Notes: generated by a model from the letters alone, not told the origin. 64,000 nt of DNA from Pseudomonas capsici (GCF_017165765.1 NZ_JAFGZD010000006.1:186001-250000); one strand, 5' to 3'. Counted from the first letter of the stretch, positions 19,908 to 28,348 are shown. Numbers and translations: made by a program.

Positions 19908-21391
19908 CACTGATTGCGACAGACGCCAAGCACTACCGCTTGCTGCCTTTTCGATTCATGCGCATGAATACGGGACAAGACCGTGACATCCTACTCACCT
20001 CCGATACCGGTGAGTACATGCACGTGAACGACGCGCAATTACGAGCCCTCAGTTACTTCGACGTTCAAGCAAGTACGCCTTTTTACAAGGACCTGCTGGC
20101 CCGCCACTTCATCTACGAACCAGGTCGCCACGACCCATTGCCGGAAATGGCCGCGCAGTATCGCAGCCGCAAGGACTTCCTCTTCCAGGGCCCTGCACTG
20201 CACTTGTTCGTGGTTACATTGCGCTGCAACCACACCTGCCAGTACTGCCAAGTGTCGCGGGCCCCTCTGGGCGGATCCGGCCACGACCTGTCGGAAGCGG
20301 ATGCACAGGCTGCGGTCGATCGCCTGTTCGAATCGAACGTTCCCGCCCTGACTGTGGAATTTCAGGGTGGCGAACCGCTTCTGGCCTTCGAGCGCGTCCG
20401 CCAGATTGTCGAATGGGTCGTTGAACGGAACGTGGTCGAACAACGGGATATCCAGTTCGTCATTACCACCACGCTGCACCACCTGACGGAGGAAATACTC
20501 GACTTCGCAGAACAAAATCGCATCCAGTTTTCGACCTCGCTCGATGGACCGGCGCCCTTGCACAATGCCAATCGCCCTACCCCGTCACGAGACTCCTACG
20601 AACGCACTGTAAAAGGCATCCAGTGGGTCCGTGAGCGCCTTGGCAATGATGCAGTTTCCGCGCTGACCACGCTGACCTCAAGAAGCCTCGAACAACCTGA
20701 AGCGATCATCGACGAGTATGTAAGCCAGGGCTTCTCCAGCATCTCGCTTCGGCCTCTGAGCCCTTATGGATTTGCCACCAAGAGTGCTCATCGACTTGAC
20801 TACCCTATTGAGCAATACTTGGCCTTCTACAAGAAGTCACTGGCCTATTTGCTGCATATCAACCAACAGGGTGTATACCTCTCAGAGAGTTATACGAGTC
20901 TGTTGCTGAAGAATATCCTGACACCTTTTTCCTCTGGCTATGTAGACCTGCGCTCCCCCGCAGGCGCAGGCATTGCGGCGCTGGTTTACAACTATGACGG
21001 TTACGTCTATCCCTCAGACGAAGCCCGAATGCTGCTGGAGATGGGTGAAGACGGCTTGAGGCTCGGCACCGTGCAGCAACCCTTGTCTGAATTACTCGCA
21101 TCGCCCGTTATGAATGCGTTGCTCGCCAGTGGCGTAGCAGAGGCACTGCCGGGCTGCTCCGACTGCGCACTTGTCCCGTACTGTGGTGCTGACCCCGTCG
21201 AACACTATGCCCGCCAAGCTGACCCGATCGGACACCGAGTGTTCAGCAGCTTCTGCAAGAAGAACATGGGGCTGCTGAAGCATCTTTTCGGCCTGCTTTG
21301 CGATGGCGACGACAACGTGCAGAGGGTGCTGCTGTCCTGGTTGAACAGGCGCTCTTACAACGATGTCCGGTTCCCGGGTTACAGGGGCTGA
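19904..21391 (+). CDS. hxsB: His-Xaa-Ser system radical SAM maturase HxsB
   Basis: A 495-residue radical SAM enzyme with a SPASM-type C-terminus. The cluster motif is CNHTCQYC (CxxxCxxC) at about residues 108-115, preceded by LHLFVVTLR; EFQGGEPLLAF is the SAM-binding GGE-type motif. The C-terminal extension has CSDCALVPYCG and a late FCKKN cysteine for auxiliary clusters. The N-terminus (YRLLPFRFMRMN then TGEYMHV) is typical of HxsB. I start at the GTG at 19904, which overlaps the hxsD stop; an ATG at 19889 is the alternative. It should modify the HXS-repeat peptide together with HxsC; the chemistry is unknown. Confidence 0.92.
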   Translation: MTLIATDAKHYRLLPFRFMRMNTGQDRDILLTSDTGEYMHVNDAQLRALSYFDVQASTPFYKDLLARHFIYEPGRHDPLPEMAAQYRSRKDFLFQGPALHLFVVTLRCNHTCQYCQVSRAPLGGSGHDLSEADAQAAVDRLFESNVPALTVEFQGGEPLLAFERVRQIVEWVVERNVVEQRDIQFVITTTLHHLTEEILDFAEQNRIQFSTSLDGPAPLHNANRPTPSRDSYERTVKGIQWVRERLGNDAVSALTTLTSRSLEQPEAIIDEYVSQGFSSISLRPLSPYGFATKSAHRLDYPIEQYLAFYKKSLAYLLHINQQGVYLSESYTSLLLKNILTPFSSGYVDLRSPAGAGIAALVYNYDGYVYPSDEARMLLEMGEDGLRLGTVQQPLSELLASPVMNALLASGVAEALPGCSDCALVPYCGADPVEHYARQADPIGHRVFSSFCKKNMGLLKHLFGLLCDGDDNVQRVLLSWLNRRSYNDVRFPGYRG

Positions 21392-22626
21392 TGGCGATGC
21401 TGTGCAAAGATACCCACTTCGAAATCCATCACCTGAATGAGCCGAAACTGCTCAAGGTCATCACTCTGGATGAATTCATCGAACAAGGCCTGGCTGTTTG
21501 TGCCGGAAGCGCTGAGTTCGGTGACCTGCTGCTTTGGCTGCCAAACGAAGAACGACTACGGAGCCCGCACCTGCTTTCATTGCCAGTGGGTGGATTCCTG
21601 ACCCCGGAGCCGTTGATCGGCGACTTAGATAGCACGCGGCTACACCTGCACACCCCCAAAGATGCGGATGTCGTGCAGTCCGGCGATGTCATTGCCATCA
21701 CACCAGGCAACGCATTGGTGCGAGTGCTCTATCGACGAGGTTCAGACAGCAACCTGCTATTCATGACCGATCGTTGCAACAGCCTCTGCCTGATGTGCTC
21801 ACAGCCGCCCAAAGATATCGATGACCGCTGGCACATCGAGGAGAACCTACGGCTGATCGACCTGATGGACCCGAGCGAGGAAAATCTGGGAATCAGCGGC
21901 GGAGAACCAACGCTTTATCGCGACGGTCTGCTCGAAATCCTGGCCAAGTGCAAAGCCGTTTTGCCTCAGAAATCCATTCATGTGCTCAGCAACGGGCGCC
22001 TATTCCAAGACCCGAGCTGGATCGCAGAGCTCTCTGCCATCGGCCACCCTCAGTTGAGTTGGGGCATCCCGCTGTATGCCGACAATGCCGAAGACCATGA
22101 CCATGTGGTGCAGGCTCCAGGCGCGTTTAGCGAAACCCTGCAAGGTCTTTACAACCTCGCGCGCGCCAACCAGATCATCGAGATACGCGTGGTGCTTAAT
22201 CGCATGACCACGCCACGCTTGCCCGAGCTCGCCCACTACGTGTTCAGGAACCTGCCCTTCGTACGACATGTTGCGCTAATGGGTATCGAAAGTACCGGCC
22301 TGGCCAGGAAGCACTACGAAGAACTGTGGATTGACCCGCTGGACTATCAAGAGTCGTTGAGCCAGGCCGTGTATTTCCTGTTCAACCGCGGAGTGCCGGT
22401 TTCGATCTATAACCTGCCCCTGTGCTTGATCCCGGCCCACCTCTCGCGCTTCGCTCGTCAGAGCATCTCGGACTGGAAGAATCTTTTCATCGATACCTGC
22501 CAGCAATGCGCTGCCGTCAAACATTGCTCAGGCTTCTTCAAATCTCACACCAACCGCTGGCAGAGCCGCGGCGTAAAACAATTATCGACCGAGGCCTTTA
22601 GCGCCTATGCAAGGAGTGCACATTGA
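21391..22626 (+). CDS. hxsC: His-Xaa-Ser system radical SAM maturase HxsC
   Basis: A 411-residue second radical SAM enzyme. Its cluster motif is CNSLCLMC near residues 130-137 (FMTDRCNSLCLMCSQPPK), with ISGGEPTLYRDG as the SAM-binding motif. Near the C-terminus CQQCAAVKHCSGFF provides extra cysteines. The start ATG overlaps the hxsB stop (TGATG). HxsB and HxsC are a fixed pair, so two sequential or distinct modifications of HxsA are likely (inference). The stop overlaps the hxsA TTG start, so all four genes are coupled in one operon. Confidence 0.92.
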   Translation: MAMLCKDTHFEIHHLNEPKLLKVITLDEFIEQGLAVCAGSAEFGDLLLWLPNEERLRSPHLLSLPVGGFLTPEPLIGDLDSTRLHLHTPKDADVVQSGDVIAITPGNALVRVLYRRGSDSNLLFMTDRCNSLCLMCSQPPKDIDDRWHIEENLRLIDLMDPSEENLGISGGEPTLYRDGLLEILAKCKAVLPQKSIHVLSNGRLFQDPSWIAELSAIGHPQLSWGIPLYADNAEDHDHVVQAPGAFSETLQGLYNLARANQIIEIRVVLNRMTTPRLPELAHYVFRNLPFVRHVALMGIESTGLARKHYEELWIDPLDYQESLSQAVYFLFNRGVPVSIYNLPLCLIPAHLSRFARQSISDWKNLFIDTCQQCAAVKHCSGFFKSHTNRWQSRGVKQLSTEAFSAYARSAH

Positions 22627-23231
22627 AATTGCTCGACCGCTGGAAAGTCCTGATCAGTGGGATCAGCTTGCTGCCAATGGCAAGTACCACCCTGGCACAG
22701 GCGAACCATATGACGCTCGCCGATACGAACTGGCAACCCAACGACAAGCTACAGCCGCCGGTATTTGCCGACACACTCAATGCGCCAGACACTGTCAACA
22801 TCTATGCGGCACATCGCTCGCACAGTTCTCACCGGTCCCACAGCTCGCACAGTTCTCACTACAGCGGCTCGGGTGGCTATAGCGCACCTAGCTACTACAG
22901 CCCACCCACTACCAGCACCCGAAGCTACAGCGCGCCGAGTGCTTCGAGCAGCGCCTCAAGCGGCAATAGCCTTTATCAGTCTTCTGGCACTACCAGCGGT
23001 ACAAGTTCGAGCACTTCTAAGAGCCGCGCGACTAATGAGCAGAAAAGCAATTTGGTCACCCGTGTACAGACCGCGCTGATGGTGCGCCAGTATTATCAAG
23101 GCTCCATTGATGGGGTGATGGGCAAGGCGACACGTGGCGCGTTGATGGCCTTCCAGATGGACAGTGGGCTGACCGTGAATGGCCGGATGGATACGCCATC
23201 GCTGAATGCGTTGGGTATCAAGATTCCATAA
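22623..23231 (+). CDS. hxsA: His-Xaa-Ser repeat protein HxsA (modified peptide precursor)
   Basis: A 202-residue substrate protein. It begins with a signal peptide (about residues 1-27, ending STTLAQA). Residues 64-81 are six consecutive His-Xaa-Ser tripeptides (HRS HSS HRS HSS HSS HYS), followed by a Gly/Ser/Tyr-rich stretch to about residue 135. The C-terminus (about 142-200, RVQTALMVRQYYQG then IDGVMGKATRGALMAFQ) is a peptidoglycan-binding fold. I use the TTG at 22623, six bases after AAGGAG and overlapping the hxsC stop (TTGA). The likely product is an exported, wall-anchored protein whose HXS repeats are modified by HxsB and HxsC. Confidence 0.9.
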   Translation: MKLLDRWKVLISGISLLPMASTTLAQANHMTLADTNWQPNDKLQPPVFADTLNAPDTVNIYAAHRSHSSHRSHSSHSSHYSGSGGYSAPSYYSPPTTSTRSYSAPSASSSASSGNSLYQSSGTTSGTSSSTSKSRATNEQKSNLVTRVQTALMVRQYYQGSIDGVMGKATRGALMAFQMDSGLTVNGRMDTPSLNALGIKIP

Positions 23232-23281
23232 GTCGCTTTAGGCTAAAGCTAGCGTCCGTTCAGCAACGAAAGAATTATCCC

Positions 23282-23601
23282 ATGCAGCACATCATTCAAG
23301 TCGACAACACTCTCCGGGCATTGATCAGCCGCCTGCAACGCAAGTCGCGTAGCGCCCGTTTCCGTATCACAACCGTTGATGCAAATCGCGTTGTGATTGA
23401 GACCGGATCGGAAAACTCACAGTCGGCGCTGACTCGAGCAGCTTCCAGCAAACGTTGGACTACCTCGCCGGCAACAATCATTTCGGTCAAGCACACGCTG
23501 TGGAAATCAGTTCCAACCATACGTACGAAAAAGCCGGCCCACTTTGCCAGGCGGCTCGTTACAGAGCAGAAGGCAAGCCGGGCCGTACCAACATCACCTA
23601 A
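23282..23601 (+). pseudogene. Frameshifted small gene in the island
   Basis: The first frame, from the ATG at 23282, reads sensibly to about 23415 (LISRLQRKSRSARFRITTVD), then turns into an R/S/T-rich string. From about 23402 a second frame gives a normal-looking sequence (GADSSSFQQTLDYLAGNNHF, QAARYRAEGKPGRTN) and stops at TAA 23599-23601. The simplest reading is one protein of about 105 residues split by a small indel between 23402 and 23424. I do not recognise the family. A sequencing error is possible, but the next gene is also broken. Confidence 0.55.
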
Positions 23602-23711
23602 ATTCTGCCGATTCTGGAGCAGTGCCAGGCAGTCGGCATCCGGTCAACCACCCTAAACCGCACTTGGCTGCTGCCCTGAACCGCTCCTGATATCTTTACA
23701 AGGACGCCAAC

Positions 23712-24017
23712 ATGTACTCCAAAATGGACACCTTCCGCCCCAGCAATGCCGCGTCGTTCGATCAACCCTGCAAGGTTACGATCGACATCGAGTTTATCAC
23801 CGTCTCCTATGACGACGCGGGCCAGACCTGGCAATACCGAGGTTAGGCAAAAGGCCCGGGGCATTACGAACTGCAAGCAGAAGGCTTCGACGGCAGAGCA
23901 ACGCTGCACCGCTTCGAAGGCTCGAATGTGCTGGAAGGCACTTGGGTCGAAGACGGCGTACGCGGGATGTGGCGAATTGTCTGCCAGCCGATTGATTCGC
24001 CATTCGTGCCCACATAA
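23712..24017 (+). pseudogene. Small gene interrupted by an in-frame stop
   Basis: From the ATG at 23712 (MYSKMDTFRPSNAASFDQP) the frame runs through a TAG at 23844-23846 (codon 45) and continues to TAA 24015-24017 with consistent composition on both sides (ISYDD-like part, then YELQAEGFDGRATLHRFEG and GTWVEDGVRGMWRI). The intact protein would be about 101 residues, beta-rich, of unknown function. An AAGGA ribosome site sits upstream. Readthrough is not excluded, but decay is more likely given the frameshift in the preceding gene. Confidence 0.6.
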
Positions 24018-24157
24018 ATAAGCTGAACTCGTGGGAGTTTGATGGGCCGCCACGGGGTCATCCACCTCAACTGGCAGAACAAGACGTACATCAAGGCGGC
24101 CAAGAATTGCTATCCGCATGGATTTTAGAAGCACTGAAAAGAAGTTCAAGGATGAAA

Positions 24158-25102
24158 ATGATAGCTCTGAAAGCAAAACTGCTCGCCAAATTCCAGCAAT
24201 ATTCCGTATCCCAGCGGTTCTATCTCGCCTCGGTAGTTACGTACCTCATCACGATTGCAGCTTCCCTATACACGGGCATATCCACGCTTACCATCGGGAC
24301 GACGGTCGCGGCTGCATTGATAATCTGCGGATTCATTGCCTGGTGCATCCCTTTCGCCTGCTGGCTCCATACAGCATGGGATAAGCCATTCGCCAAAACG
24401 CCCATCATCATTATGCATCTGCTTGCACTGCTGATATCGACAGCATGCGCGCGTTTCGCGGTTGCCGAGACGTTAGGGCTGCCCCCTCAAAGTTTTGATC
24501 TGACAGTCGGCTTTCTCGCGTTGCTATTCTACATTCCATCGTGGTTGCTTGTGGTGGCAATACTCCTTGGTCTGACAGCAGTGCTGATCATGGTCATCGC
24601 GATGATCAGCCTGCCATTCGAAGCAGCCTGGCAACATATGACCCGCTTGGCCGCGCTCGTCGGCTTTCAAGCTAAATTCAAGCAATCGCGCAGTATGATC
24701 ATGTTCCATGGTGCAGGGGCACTGATCATTAGCGTGCTATTTGCCATGAGCTACGGCTACCTTACCGACAATTTCAGTCCGGCCTTCAAGGCCGTAACCA
24801 AAGTTATTGCACTACGAAGTGATTTCCACAAGACCCCTAAATATCCCGACGTGCGGGCTGGAGAATATGTGCATCCGTTGGAGAATGGCTTTATCGCTTA
24901 CGCCCGCGAACAAGAAGACAAAAGTGTCATCATTGGCGTTCGTCTACAGCCTGCCGAGAATTACGATGTCGTCGTGTCGACTATTCCGCCTCTCAAGGTT
25001 GCAATGACAACCATGGCAGAACACGTCAAGCAATCCCCTGCGCTGATTTGGCTGCTCAGCAGTGCTGCTTCAGAGACTAAGTCTGACTCGATGCTGCGTT
25101 AG
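24158..25102 (+). CDS. Hypothetical multi-pass membrane protein in the island
   Basis: A 314-residue protein of no recognised family. About five hydrophobic segments fill residues 20-215: three in the first 100 residues, a long pair around LALLFYIPSWLLVVAILL and LTAVLIMVIAMISL, and one around AGALIISVLFAMSYGY. The last 100 residues are soluble and presumably periplasmic or cytoplasmic. I start at the ATG at 24158, six bases after AAGGA; an ATG at 24152 is the alternative, and the frame is open to 24107. It follows the decayed genes by 140 bases and may be independent of the hxs operon. A short 28-codon frame at 24042-24128 upstream looks like debris. Confidence 0.6.
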   Translation: MIALKAKLLAKFQQYSVSQRFYLASVVTYLITIAASLYTGISTLTIGTTVAAALIICGFIAWCIPFACWLHTAWDKPFAKTPIIIMHLLALLISTACARFAVAETLGLPPQSFDLTVGFLALLFYIPSWLLVVAILLGLTAVLIMVIAMISLPFEAAWQHMTRLAALVGFQAKFKQSRSMIMFHGAGALIISVLFAMSYGYLTDNFSPAFKAVTKVIALRSDFHKTPKYPDVRAGEYVHPLENGFIAYAREQEDKSVIIGVRLQPAENYDVVVSTIPPLKVAMTTMAEHVKQSPALIWLLSSAASETKSDSMLR

Positions 25103-25292
25103 ACCTAGTTGCCGAGCCAGCAGGACGGCAGCTTGAGACATCAGTGGATGAGTCAAGGTGCATCGATTCATTTCTTACAGGGGCATAAGAGCTTAAGCGG
25201 CGGAATCGGCATCTTCCGACCCTGAACTTCCAAAAACCCAAAAAACCGCCGATACAGATAAACGGCTGCAAAAAGACAGTGGAGGAAAGGCT

Positions 25293-26996
25293 TTGATCTG
25301 GTATGGACTACCAATAGGACAAATTAAGACATTGCGGCGAATGATGATGCATCCGCTCGACTTTGACCCAATAAGTTACATTGAGAAAACCCTTCATGAA
25401 CCTGACTCTCATCCTTCGAAGGAAACGCTGATTCTGGCTAGTGAATTCAATAGGCTTAGAGAAAAGTTACTGCCCTCACTGGGCCAGATTCATTCCGATC
25501 TAGCGAGTAGCGGACCATTAACCCTTGAAAACATCACAGCAAAGCCTAAACCACTAGAATACAAGCTCTTAAAGACCAGCCATTCAGAGCCACTCAAACA
25601 AGCGCTAAACATTAAAGCCTGCGATGGCATAAACATGCAACTAGACAGGATCTCTGACTCTTTTAAAATCAATGAATATCACGGTACAAAGCCGAATGAA
25701 GGCCTGCATGATGTTATTAGGCTTTACTTTCTTAGCGAGGTGCTTTTTCTTCTGCTATCAAAAACCGCATCCGCGACAAAGCAGGGTAACTTAATCGAAG
25801 TCAGACCATCCTCCCATGAAGTCACGAAGCAATTGCATCGAAAGTGGTTTGCTAATCAATGGGAGCAAAATAGCTGCGCAGCCAACATAGCTTACCTTGA
25901 CATGATTCCTTTAGGCTTCGACAAGCATTCCATGTTCCCTTTGGTTATAAAGGAGCTGGGCGAAAAACTTACAGATAAAATATTTTTTATTCCCGCAGGC
26001 GAACTACCATATAAAATTCAAAGTCTTCCAAGCATACAGTGGGCCAGGAAGCTGTGTAAACTTGCAGTTCTTTGCTCATGGTGTCAGATCAAGAACAAAT
26101 TGAATTACGCACCCAATCAGCTCATTAGCAAAATTGGTATAACAACAGACGAAATTCAAAAAATCGAAGCATTCTCGGAAAAACAACCGAGACCTGACCG
26201 GGTATTTGATGTCACCAGTAAAGGAATATCCATTAAAAACCCCAGCATTACAATACAGCTTCGGCATACAATCAATTATCTCGCCAACAAAATTTCTGAC
26301 GAGAAATTAAACCATGAAATTGGGATGTTTTTCGAAAAAAGGTGTGTGTTTGATTATTTCACCCGTGAAGACATTAAGCAAAATTACTGCGCATTTGAAG
26401 GCTTTGTACCTCATGAAATCGGCGACCAAAATCTTAACCCTGACGTAGACCTGATAATCAAAGACATAAAGCGAAACCAATATTATTTTACTCAGGTTAA
26501 ATATCTGCGAACAGGCGGAAGAGCCTATATCCTTGGCGATACTGACCATATCGCTACCGACAAAATAAATAAAGGCCTTCGACAACTTACTGACGCTCGA
26601 CTTGCACTAAAGGAAGGAAAGCTCGACGAGATACTTAAAATAAAAGGAGTATACGACTGCACCAACGAGAACTCACACCTCCTTCTAGTTCATAATATTT
26701 TTAACTTCGATTTCACTATATGGCCACAAGGTGTGATTTCGTACGAATGGAATACGCTCAGAAACGTATTAAATAATGGAATGATACGATTTGACCATAG
26801 CCAACAAGCTGTAAACACTTGGCAGCACGCAAATGTTCTTCCACTTGAAGATCCTGATCAGCTCATAAAGCACTACATTAAAAACTCCCCTACACAAATC
26901 GCATGTTCTATCGGCACAATTTTTGATGCTGACAATGTTGTAGTGCAAACGGAGATTAATGGAATCGAAATTCGTTGCAGAGGCCTCGGACTTTGA
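25293..26996 (+). CDS. AT-rich hypothetical protein with possible PD-(D/E)XK-like nuclease motif
   Basis: A 567-residue protein from a gene clearly lower in GC than its surroundings, with codon use rich in A/T-ending codons and Ile/Lys/Asn residues, a sign of recent transfer. I do not recognise the family. Around residues 385-410 NPDVDLIIKDIKRNQYYF runs into TQVKYLR, an arrangement (acidic residue, about 15-20 residues, then QxK) seen in PD-(D/E)XK nucleases where Gln replaces Glu. I start at the TTG at 25293 because GGAGGA lies seven bases before it; the ATG run at 25341 has no ribosome site. It could be a defence-type nuclease, but that is inference only. Confidence 0.6.
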   Translation: MIWYGLPIGQIKTLRRMMMHPLDFDPISYIEKTLHEPDSHPSKETLILASEFNRLREKLLPSLGQIHSDLASSGPLTLENITAKPKPLEYKLLKTSHSEPLKQALNIKACDGINMQLDRISDSFKINEYHGTKPNEGLHDVIRLYFLSEVLFLLLSKTASATKQGNLIEVRPSSHEVTKQLHRKWFANQWEQNSCAANIAYLDMIPLGFDKHSMFPLVIKELGEKLTDKIFFIPAGELPYKIQSLPSIQWARKLCKLAVLCSWCQIKNKLNYAPNQLISKIGITTDEIQKIEAFSEKQPRPDRVFDVTSKGISIKNPSITIQLRHTINYLANKISDEKLNHEIGMFFEKRCVFDYFTREDIKQNYCAFEGFVPHEIGDQNLNPDVDLIIKDIKRNQYYFTQVKYLRTGGRAYILGDTDHIATDKINKGLRQLTDARLALKEGKLDEILKIKGVYDCTNENSHLLLVHNIFNFDFTIWPQGVISYEWNTLRNVLNNGMIRFDHSQQAVNTWQHANVLPLEDPDQLIKHYIKNSPTQIACSIGTIFDADNVVVQTEINGIEIRCRGLGL

Positions 26997-27159
26997 CTCG
27001 ACCACGACAGCCAGGCATTGCCTAGCTTTTATTGATCGTAAGCGCTCCATAAACCACAGCTTGTAAACGATGGGGCGGTGCGCCAGCGATGTTTCAGTGG
27101 TTTTTCTGAAGCACTACACTAAGTGTTCAGTCTCGGAGAGTTATAAGTCCACCTTCGTG

Positions 27160-27705
27160 TTACGCACTGGTTACGACCCGGACATCTGAACCGGACACGT
27201 TCTTAATATAGGAGTAACTAGTGCCGAGGACAGCAAGCTGATCAGCAGAGATTTTCGCTGCTGAAATGGCGGGTTGTACGATCACGAATCTGAAAATCAT
27301 CTCGTGATCGTGGCACTTGTTGCGAAGCAGCTCCAAATCTAGTGGGTTACCCTTGAGGGTTCTGTCGAACCCTTTCGGCAGCGATTGCTGGTAGCGCCCC
27401 GTCAATCGATTGAAGAATTTTTCCTCGGTGTGCAGCCACTTCACTGATCGTGATGCCTGGCCGCAGCAGCGCTGATTATTCAATGGCCACATGCCATCAG
27501 TGAATATCATTTCAGGTGTACCCCGAAAAGCAGTGCTCAAACGCGCCACTCCCTCTGCCTTTATCAACCGACGATCGATGCCAAACAGTCCAATCTGAGA
27601 TAAAGGTACACTGAAAGCCATCCGAATCCATCTTGGTCTATGTAAGAAATCGCGATTCGTGATCACTCGCAAAATTGATACGATTGGGGGCAAAATTGGG
27701 GGCAT
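27160..27705 (-). CDS. Hypothetical protein or remnant at the right end of the island
   Basis: A 181-codon minus-strand frame whose probable start is uncertain (the ATG for MAFSVPLSQIGLFG at about 27621, or further upstream). The C-terminal stretch RFVIVQPAISAAKISADQLA resembles the closing segment of larger proteins I have seen in accessory loci but cannot name. Upstream of it lies the doubled ATTGGGGGCA motif (27683-27705) seen near island recombination sites. It could be the C-terminal fragment of a larger deleted gene, consistent with its place at the island end and lack of an integrase. Confidence 0.4.
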   Translation of the reverse strand: MPPILPPIVSILRVITNRDFLHRPRWIRMAFSVPLSQIGLFGIDRRLIKAEGVARLSTAFRGTPEMIFTDGMWPLNNQRCCGQASRSVKWLHTEEKFFNRLTGRYQQSLPKGFDRTLKGNPLDLELLRNKCHDHEMIFRFVIVQPAISAAKISADQLAVLGTSYSYIKNVSGSDVRVVTSA

Positions 27706-27760
27706 ATTTGATATTTTCTAACTGAATATATCGTTCTAGAGCCAAGTCAAAATATTCTTC

Positions 27761-27866
27761 GGGGATCCTGAGAGTCTCTAAACGTTGTCGGGCAGGCTGT
27801 TTATCTGATCATTTCTGCCTTTCCACAAACCATGGAACTTCATTCACTTCCGGTGGATTGCTACAT
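27761..27866 (+). repeat. Right copy of the island-flanking direct repeat (attR-like), with LysR 3'-end remnant
   Basis: Matches 19221-19326 at 95 of 106 positions without gaps. The first codons read GDPESL-stop, preceded by two Phe codons at 27755-27760, so it preserves the last codons of a LysR gene; a stop (TAG) lies in frame 15 bases upstream of the Phe codons, so no gene is attached to it. The remainder, to 28093, holds only a minus-strand frame (27844-28155) that ends within the repeat and mostly overlaps the immunity gene; I see no supported gene. Confidence 0.85.
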
Positions 27867-28093
27867 GAGTTCTACCCCACAAGACCATGACGTAGTACAA
27901 AGAGATATTGGTCCATAACAGTGAAATGGGCGCACCCTGTAGTGTGCCATATTTCGCAGGAGTTCGCTTTCCGTTTTCAAAAACACTGCAGGGCTGACCC
28001 ACCGAAGAGGAAACTACGCTGGTGTCGAGCTGGCTACTGACTCCCGCCCCCTCCTTTTGCACCATGAGACACACAACAACTATCAAGCTCACA

Positions 28094-28348
28094 TTATCTT
28101 GATGCACTAGCAATCCGGTAGAAAATCTCTGCTGCGTCGTCATCCAACTGCTCAATCTCTCTTGCAGTCAAGACTCCAATGGTGATGTCTTTAAGAAGCG
28201 AACAGTCGGAATTTACGCCCTTCTCAAGCGCAATCAAATATTCGATCTGCTTACCAACAGATTGGAGTGCCGCGCTACTCGGATATTTGGAAAGCAATTC
28301 ACGACATTTTTTCTGGCCATTTTCTAGTAAATTCAATTTTTCGCTCAT
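28094..28348 (-). CDS. Orphan Tsi6-like immunity protein
   Basis: An 84-residue helical protein. The pattern ELLSKYPSSAALQSVGKQIE followed about 25 residues later by LLKDITIGVLTAREIEQLDDD resembles Tsi6, the P. aeruginosa immunity protein against the NAD-degrading type VI toxin Tse6 (YP, S-x-x-KQ, LTxG, E-x-x-x-x-D). A GAGG ribosome site lies about ten bases before the ATG. No toxin gene is found next to it: upstream on the same strand is non-coding. It may protect against toxins of kin or competitors, or be the residue of a lost effector pair. It sits just outside the island's right repeat. Confidence 0.6.
   Translation of the reverse strand: MSEKLNLLENGQKKCRELLSKYPSSAALQSVGKQIEYLIALEKGVNSDCSLLKDITIGVLTAREIEQLDDDAAEIFYRIASASR

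Larger units (their letters stand above)
19221..27866. mobile_element. 8.5 kb genomic island inserted at the 3' end of a LysR gene
   Basis: The direct repeats at 19221-19326 and 27761-27866 bracket DNA unlike its surroundings: a complete Hxs operon, two broken small genes, a membrane protein gene and a strongly AT-rich gene. The right repeat encodes FFGDPESL-stop, a near copy of the LysR ending, as expected when an element inserts in a gene's 3' end and restores it. The motif ATTGGGGGCAT occurs at both ends (19325-19335 and 27695-27705). No integrase or transposase is present inside, so the element is either degraded or was moved by recombination in the flanks. The 10% divergence between repeats points to an old event or a donor with a different allele. 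Confidence 0.75.

Noticed and set aside
22812..22865. Short tandem repeats as a possible CRISPR array
   Set aside because: These are codons for the HXS tripeptides inside hxsA; unit length is 9 bases with no spacers.
24042..24128. 28-codon frame upstream of the membrane protein gene
   Set aside because: Too short, no clear ribosome site, and follows a decayed gene; more likely debris.
27844..28155. 103-codon minus-strand frame ending in the right direct repeat
   Set aside because: It overlaps the Tsi6-like gene in another frame and shares its last codons (VAIHRK) with an equally doubtful frame at 19304-19585 only because both lie in the repeat.
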